Assembly (NCBI GenBank): GCA_031292255.1
Contig: JARLHN010000032.1
Location: 1-64,000 of the forward strand
Direction of reading: 5' to 3'
Origin: Oryzomonas sp.
Lineage (GTDB): Bacteria; Desulfobacterota; Desulfuromonadia; Geobacterales; Pseudopelobacteraceae
Length of the DNA: 64,000 bases
Part shown: piece by piece, positions 60,811-64,000 of the stretch
Numbering within the stretch: the stretch's first letter is position 1
Layout of the letters: every line of letters begins with the position of its first letter
Translations under genes and position numbers: made by a program
The notes under the pieces: model-generated
What the model was told of the DNA's origin: nothing
Databases searched by the model: none
The model's input: only the letters and a program-made list of their open reading frames with translations

Positions 60811-62667
60811 ATGCCCATGAACCTGGATGACAAAATACGGCAACTTCCCACCTCGCCCGGCGTGTACCTGATGCGCGACGGGAAGGGAGAGATCATCTAC
60901 ATCGGCAAGGCCCGCAACCTGCGCCAGAGGGTACGCACTTATTTCGGCGCAACCGGCGATGGGCGCTACCACGTCAGGTTCTTGGTGGCCAGGGTGGCTG
61001 ACATCGAGGTGATGCTGACCGACACCGAAAAAGAGGCGCTGCTTCTGGAGAACACCCTCATCAAGCAGCACCATCCCCGTTACAATCTGGACCTGAAGGA
61101 CGACAAAACCTATTTTTCCCTGCGCCTCGACCCGCGGGAAGAATTCCCCCGCTTCAGCATCGTGCGCAAGGTACCCCGCGACGGCGCCCGCTACTTCGGT
61201 CCCTATTCATCAGCCACGGCGGCCCGTGAGGTGCTGCGCCAGCTTACCCGCATATTTCCGCTGCGCCATTACCCGTTCAAGACCTGCATGGCCCGCAAGC
61301 GCCCCTGCCTCTACCATCAGATCGGCCAATGCAGCGCACCCTGCCACGGCCTGATCTCCGTTGCCGACTATGCCGCCCTCGTGGAGGGGGCCACCCTGTT
61401 CCTGGAGGGGAAGGGAAAGCAGTTGGTGGCGGAATTCAAGCGGCGCATGACCGAGGCGGCCAACGCCATGCGCTACGAGGAGGCGGCCCGCTGGCGCAAC
61501 CTGCTCCGTTCCATCGAAGTCACGGTGGAAAAGCAGAAGGTCGTCATGCGGGAGGGCGGGGACAGCGACGTTTTGGGATATTTTCGCGATGGGACGCGGC
61601 TGGAGCTGGCGCTCCTGTTCATCCGCGGCGGCGTGCTGAGCGGCAGCCGCCTGTTCCATCTGACCTGGGAGTTGGACGATGCCGAGGGGGTGGCCTCGTT
61701 CCTGCGCCAGTTCTACAGCGGCGAGGCGTTCATCCCTGACGAGATCCTGCTGCCGCTGGAGGTAGAGGCAGCCGGAGCGTTGGCCGAACTGCTGGGCGAG
61801 GCCAGGGGAAAAAAGGTCGTCATTGCCCGGCCCCAGCGGGGCATCAAGCGGGAGTTGGTGGAGCTGGCCGGCAAGAATGCCGCGGCCGCCTTGCGCGAGC
61901 GGGATGAGGCCGCCGCCTCGGCCGAAGCGGTGCTGGAGGAACTGCGGCAATGCCTGCACCTGTCGCGCCTCCCGAAACGGATCGAGTGTTACGATATCTC
62001 CACCATCCAGGGACGCCACTCCGTCGGGAGCGGCGTCGCCTTTGCCGGCGCCAGGCCGGACAAGGCCAACTACCGCCGCTACCGCATCCGCGACGTGCAG
62101 GGGCAGGACGATTTCGCCATGCTGTCCGAAGTTTTTTCCCGCCGGTTCCGTGATGAGAAGGTAGCCAAGGAGGGGCTCCCGGACCTGGTGGTGGTGGACG
62201 GCGGCATCGGCCAGTTGAACGCGGCCCTGGAGATCGTCGCCGGCCTGGGGCTGGCCGGACGTTTCGACCTGGTATCCCTGGCCAAGAGCCGCACAGCTCG
62301 GGAAGCGGAGTCGCCCATTATTACCAGAAGCAACGAGCGGGTCTTCCTGCCGGGACGCAAGAACCCGGTGGTGCTGCGCCAAAACTCGGCCCCGCTGCTG
62401 CTCCTGGCTGCCATCCGCGACGAAGCTCACCGTTTTGCCATCGAGTATCACCGAACCCTGCGCGGCAAGGCGGGCGTCACCTCGGGCATCGAGCGGATTC
62501 CCGGCATCGGCGCCAAGCGGCGCACCGCCCTGCTCAAGCGCTTCGGCAGTCTGCAACGGCTCAAAGAGGCGAGCGTGGAGGAGATCGCCGGTGTGGAGGG
62601 GATGAACCCCACCATCGCCGCAACGATCTTCGCGGAATTGCACGGGGAAGACACCGCCCATGACTGA
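60811..62667 (+). CDS. uvrC: excinuclease ABC subunit C
   Basis: This is a 618-residue UvrC of normal length. It has the N-terminal GIY-YIG nuclease ([20 protein letters not shown], about residue 17), the Cys-rich region [22 protein letters not shown], the UVR motif [19 protein letters not shown], the RNase H-like 5' nuclease ([20 protein letters not shown]) and C-terminal HhH motifs ([16 protein letters not shown]). It makes the dual incisions in nucleotide excision repair. miaA starts within its last eight bases. Confidence 0.96.
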   Translation: MPMNLDDKIRQLPTSPGVYLMRDGKGEIIYIGKARNLRQRVRTYFGATGDGRYHVRFLVARVADIEVMLTDTEKEALLLENTLIKQHHPRYNLDLKDDKTYFSLRLDPREEFPRFSIVRKVPRDGARYFGPYSSATAAREVLRQLTRIFPLRHYPFKTCMARKRPCLYHQIGQCSAPCHGLISVADYAALVEGATLFLEGKGKQLVAEFKRRMTEAANAMRYEEAARWRNLLRSIEVTVEKQKVVMREGGDSDVLGYFRDGTRLELALLFIRGGVLSGSRLFHLTWELDDAEGVASFLRQFYSGEAFIPDEILLPLEVEAAGALAELLGEARGKKVVIARPQRGIKRELVELAGKNAAAALRERDEAAASAEAVLEELRQCLHLSRLPKRIECYDISTIQGRHSVGSGVAFAGARPDKANYRRYRIRDVQGQDDFAMLSEVFSRRFRDEKVAKEGLPDLVVVDGGIGQLNAALEIVAGLGLAGRFDLVSLAKSRTAREAESPIITRSNERVFLPGRKNPVVLRQNSAPLLLLAAIRDEAHRFAIEYHRTLRGKAGVTSGIERIPGIGAKRRTALLKRFGSLQRLKEASVEEIAGVEGMNPTIAATIFAELHGEDTAHD

Positions 62668-63607
62668 CGCCCCTTCCCCCTTCAACCTCCTCACCATCCT
62701 CGGCCCCACCGCCTCGGGCAAAACCCGCCTGGCCGTGGCACTTGCCGGGGAGCTGAACGGCGAGATCATCTCGGCCGATTCGCGCCAGGTGTTCCGCGGC
62801 ATGGATATCGGCACCGGCAAGGACCTGCACGAGTACGGCACGATTCCCTGCCACCTGATCGACATACAGGATGCCGGAGGGGAGTTCAGCGTCTTCGCCT
62901 TTCAGCGCCTGTTCATCGAGGCGTTCGAGTCGATCACGGCCCGCGGCCGCCTGCCGCTTTTGTGCGGCGGCACCGGCATGTATCTGGACGCGGCCCTGCG
63001 CGGCTACCGGCTGGTGGAGGCGCCAGCGGACGAAGCCCTGCGGGCGGAACTGGCCGCACGAAGCGACGCCGAACTGGCGGCCATGCTGCGGGAGTTGCGG
63101 CCGGGGCAGCACAACACCACCGACCTCGCGGACCGGCAGCGCACCATCCGCGCCATTGAGATCGCCCGTCACGAGCGGGACCGTACGACGGAACCGGAAC
63201 CGTTCCCCCAGATGCGGCCCCTGGTGATCGGCATCCGTTGGGAACGGGCTGAATTGCGGCGCAGGATCACGGAGCGCCTCAGGCAGAGGCTGGACAGCGG
63301 CATGATCGAGGAGGTGCAACGGCTCCACGATGGGGGAATCGCCTGGGAACGCCTGGATTACTACGGCTTGGAGTACCGCTACGCAGGGGCTTTTCTGCGG
63401 GGGGAAACGACACGAAACGACCTGTTCCAGAAGCTGAACAGCGCCATCCACGACTTTGCCAAGCGCCAGGAGACTTGGTTCCGCAGGATGGAACGGAATG
63501 GGGTGTCCATCCACTGGGTGGACGGGGCGGGCGATCCGCTTGGCGAGGCGCGGCGGATCGTCGGGAAAGACATCGCACGCGGATCAAATCTGATAACTTC
63601 GGATTAA
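62660..63607 (+). CDS. miaA: tRNA dimethylallyltransferase
   Basis: This is a 315-residue MiaA that adds dimethylallyl to A37 of tRNAs. The P-loop is [11 protein letters not shown] (residue 15), followed by [17 protein letters not shown], and [13 protein letters not shown] (about residue 100). [13 protein letters not shown] and YYGLEYRYA are family segments in the C-terminal half. The start overlaps uvrC by eight bases. Some Geobacter have two MiaA-like genes, so this could be either the main or the second copy. Confidence 0.9.
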   Translation: MTDAPSPFNLLTILGPTASGKTRLAVALAGELNGEIISADSRQVFRGMDIGTGKDLHEYGTIPCHLIDIQDAGGEFSVFAFQRLFIEAFESITARGRLPLLCGGTGMYLDAALRGYRLVEAPADEALRAELAARSDAELAAMLRELRPGQHNTTDLADRQRTIRAIEIARHERDRTTEPEPFPQMRPLVIGIRWERAELRRRITERLRQRLDSGMIEEVQRLHDGGIAWERLDYYGLEYRYAGAFLRGETTRNDLFQKLNSAIHDFAKRQETWFRRMERNGVSIHWVDGAGDPLGEARRIVGKDIARGSNLITSD

Positions 63608-63691
63608 AATCAGATTATTATCAGAATTGATCCGATGTTTATCCGCGTGAAGCAGATTTCAATTTTTCTCCGCAACCGGAAATTACAGTAA

Positions 63692-63719
63692 AAAAGGCCC
63701 TCCAAACGAAGGGCCTTTT
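63692..63719. terminator. bidirectional terminator between miaA and ndk
   Basis: A ten-base stem AAAAGGCCCT/AGGGCCTTTT (63692-63701 and 63710-63719) with an eight-base loop can serve both convergent genes. Confidence 0.88.
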
Positions 63720-63745
63720 CTGATCAATTCCGGGAAAAGGTCGGA

Positions 63746-64000
63746 TTACACCAGTTCCAGGGCGCTGAAGAAGTAGGGAATCTCGAAGGCGGCCGTCTCG
63801 GGTGCATCGGAACCGTGGGCCGAGTTTTCCTCGATATTGACGGCGAAATCCTTGCGAATGGTGCCCGGCTCGGCGTTGGCCGGATTGGTGGCCCCCATCA
63901 GGGTGCGCCAGTCGGCGATGGCATTTTCCTTTTCAAGCACAAGAACGATCACCGGGCTGCGCGACATGAAGCTGCACAGGTCGTTGAAAAAGGGGCGCTC
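63746..64000 (-). CDS. ndk: nucleoside diphosphate kinase, 5' end outside the window
   Basis: This is the C-terminal 84 codons of Ndk, open to the right edge. Family segments are [30 protein letters not shown] and the active-site His loop [16 protein letters not shown]. It transfers the gamma phosphate among NTPs and NDPs. The in-frame ATG at 63967 is internal (Met of SFMSRSP) and not the start. Confidence 0.95.
   Translation of the reverse strand, partial: ERPFFNDLCSFMSRSPVIVLVLEKENAIADWRTLMGATNPANAEPGTIRKDFAVNIEENSAHGSDAPETAAFEIPYFFSALELV

Overview
The window is chromosomal DNA of a Geobacter-like bacterium (Geobacterales, Desulfuromonadota). This placement is an inference from the gene set: a complete meso-DAP type dcw cluster, adjacent SfrA/SfrB-type NADPH:acceptor oxidoreductase subunits, futalosine-pathway menaquinone genes (mqnD, mqnB), FolE2, and many short G/C-rich palindromic intergenic repeats in a high-GC core. 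No rRNA, tRNA or CRISPR array was seen. Positions 1 to about 9200 are a lower-GC accessory region coded on the minus strand. From left to right it holds an open-ended hypothetical gene, a small protein plus metallophosphatase plus small membrane protein group with coupled starts, a solitary MbcA/ParS-type antitoxin domain, a decayed second copy of the phosphatase locus, a Tn7-like transposition module (TniQ, TnsC and a TnsA-TnsB fusion), and a two-gene switch-like module (a STAS-like/winged-helix protein and a GHKL ATPase). Three dyads of one architecture, CTGGTTCA-N10-TGAACCAG and variants, lie at the start of the winged-helix gene, in the gap after it, and just before tnsAB. They suggest that the GHKL/STAS pair and the transposase genes share a regulator. 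This is the most interesting part of the window. Positions 9204-27905 are the dcw operon on the plus strand: a consensus sigma70 promoter, three MraZ boxes, then mraZ, rsmH, ftsL, ftsI, murE, murF, mraY, murD, ftsW, murG, murC, murB, ddl, ftsQ, ftsA and ftsZ, closed by a strong terminator. It contains the UDP-MurNAc-pentapeptide and lipid I/II steps plus the early divisome. Positions 27914-34734 (minus) hold a small CxxC protein, a B12-binding-type radical SAM protein with a possibly leaderless mRNA, and sfrA/sfrB. Positions 34968-37718 (plus) hold an M29 aminopeptidase, mqnD and a DUF4337 membrane protein. Positions 37791-45959 (minus) carry only the nuoH-N half of complex I, with an ankyrin-repeat gene between nuoH and nuoI and a palindromic repeat inserted in frame in nuoL. 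Positions 46225-64000 are housekeeping and signalling genes: engB, acyP, folE2, a DUF2064 transferase, a hybrid histidine kinase, mqnB, yggS, maf, a GlcD-type oxidase, a Geobacter-type hypothetical protein, a LysM protein next to a very long TPR/coiled-coil envelope protein, uvrC, miaA and the 3' part of ndk. Dispersed repeats occur between many genes: GC-rich REP-like palindromes, a MITE-like element, CACAGAG/CACAAAG inverted repeats and GGCGTAGC hairpins.
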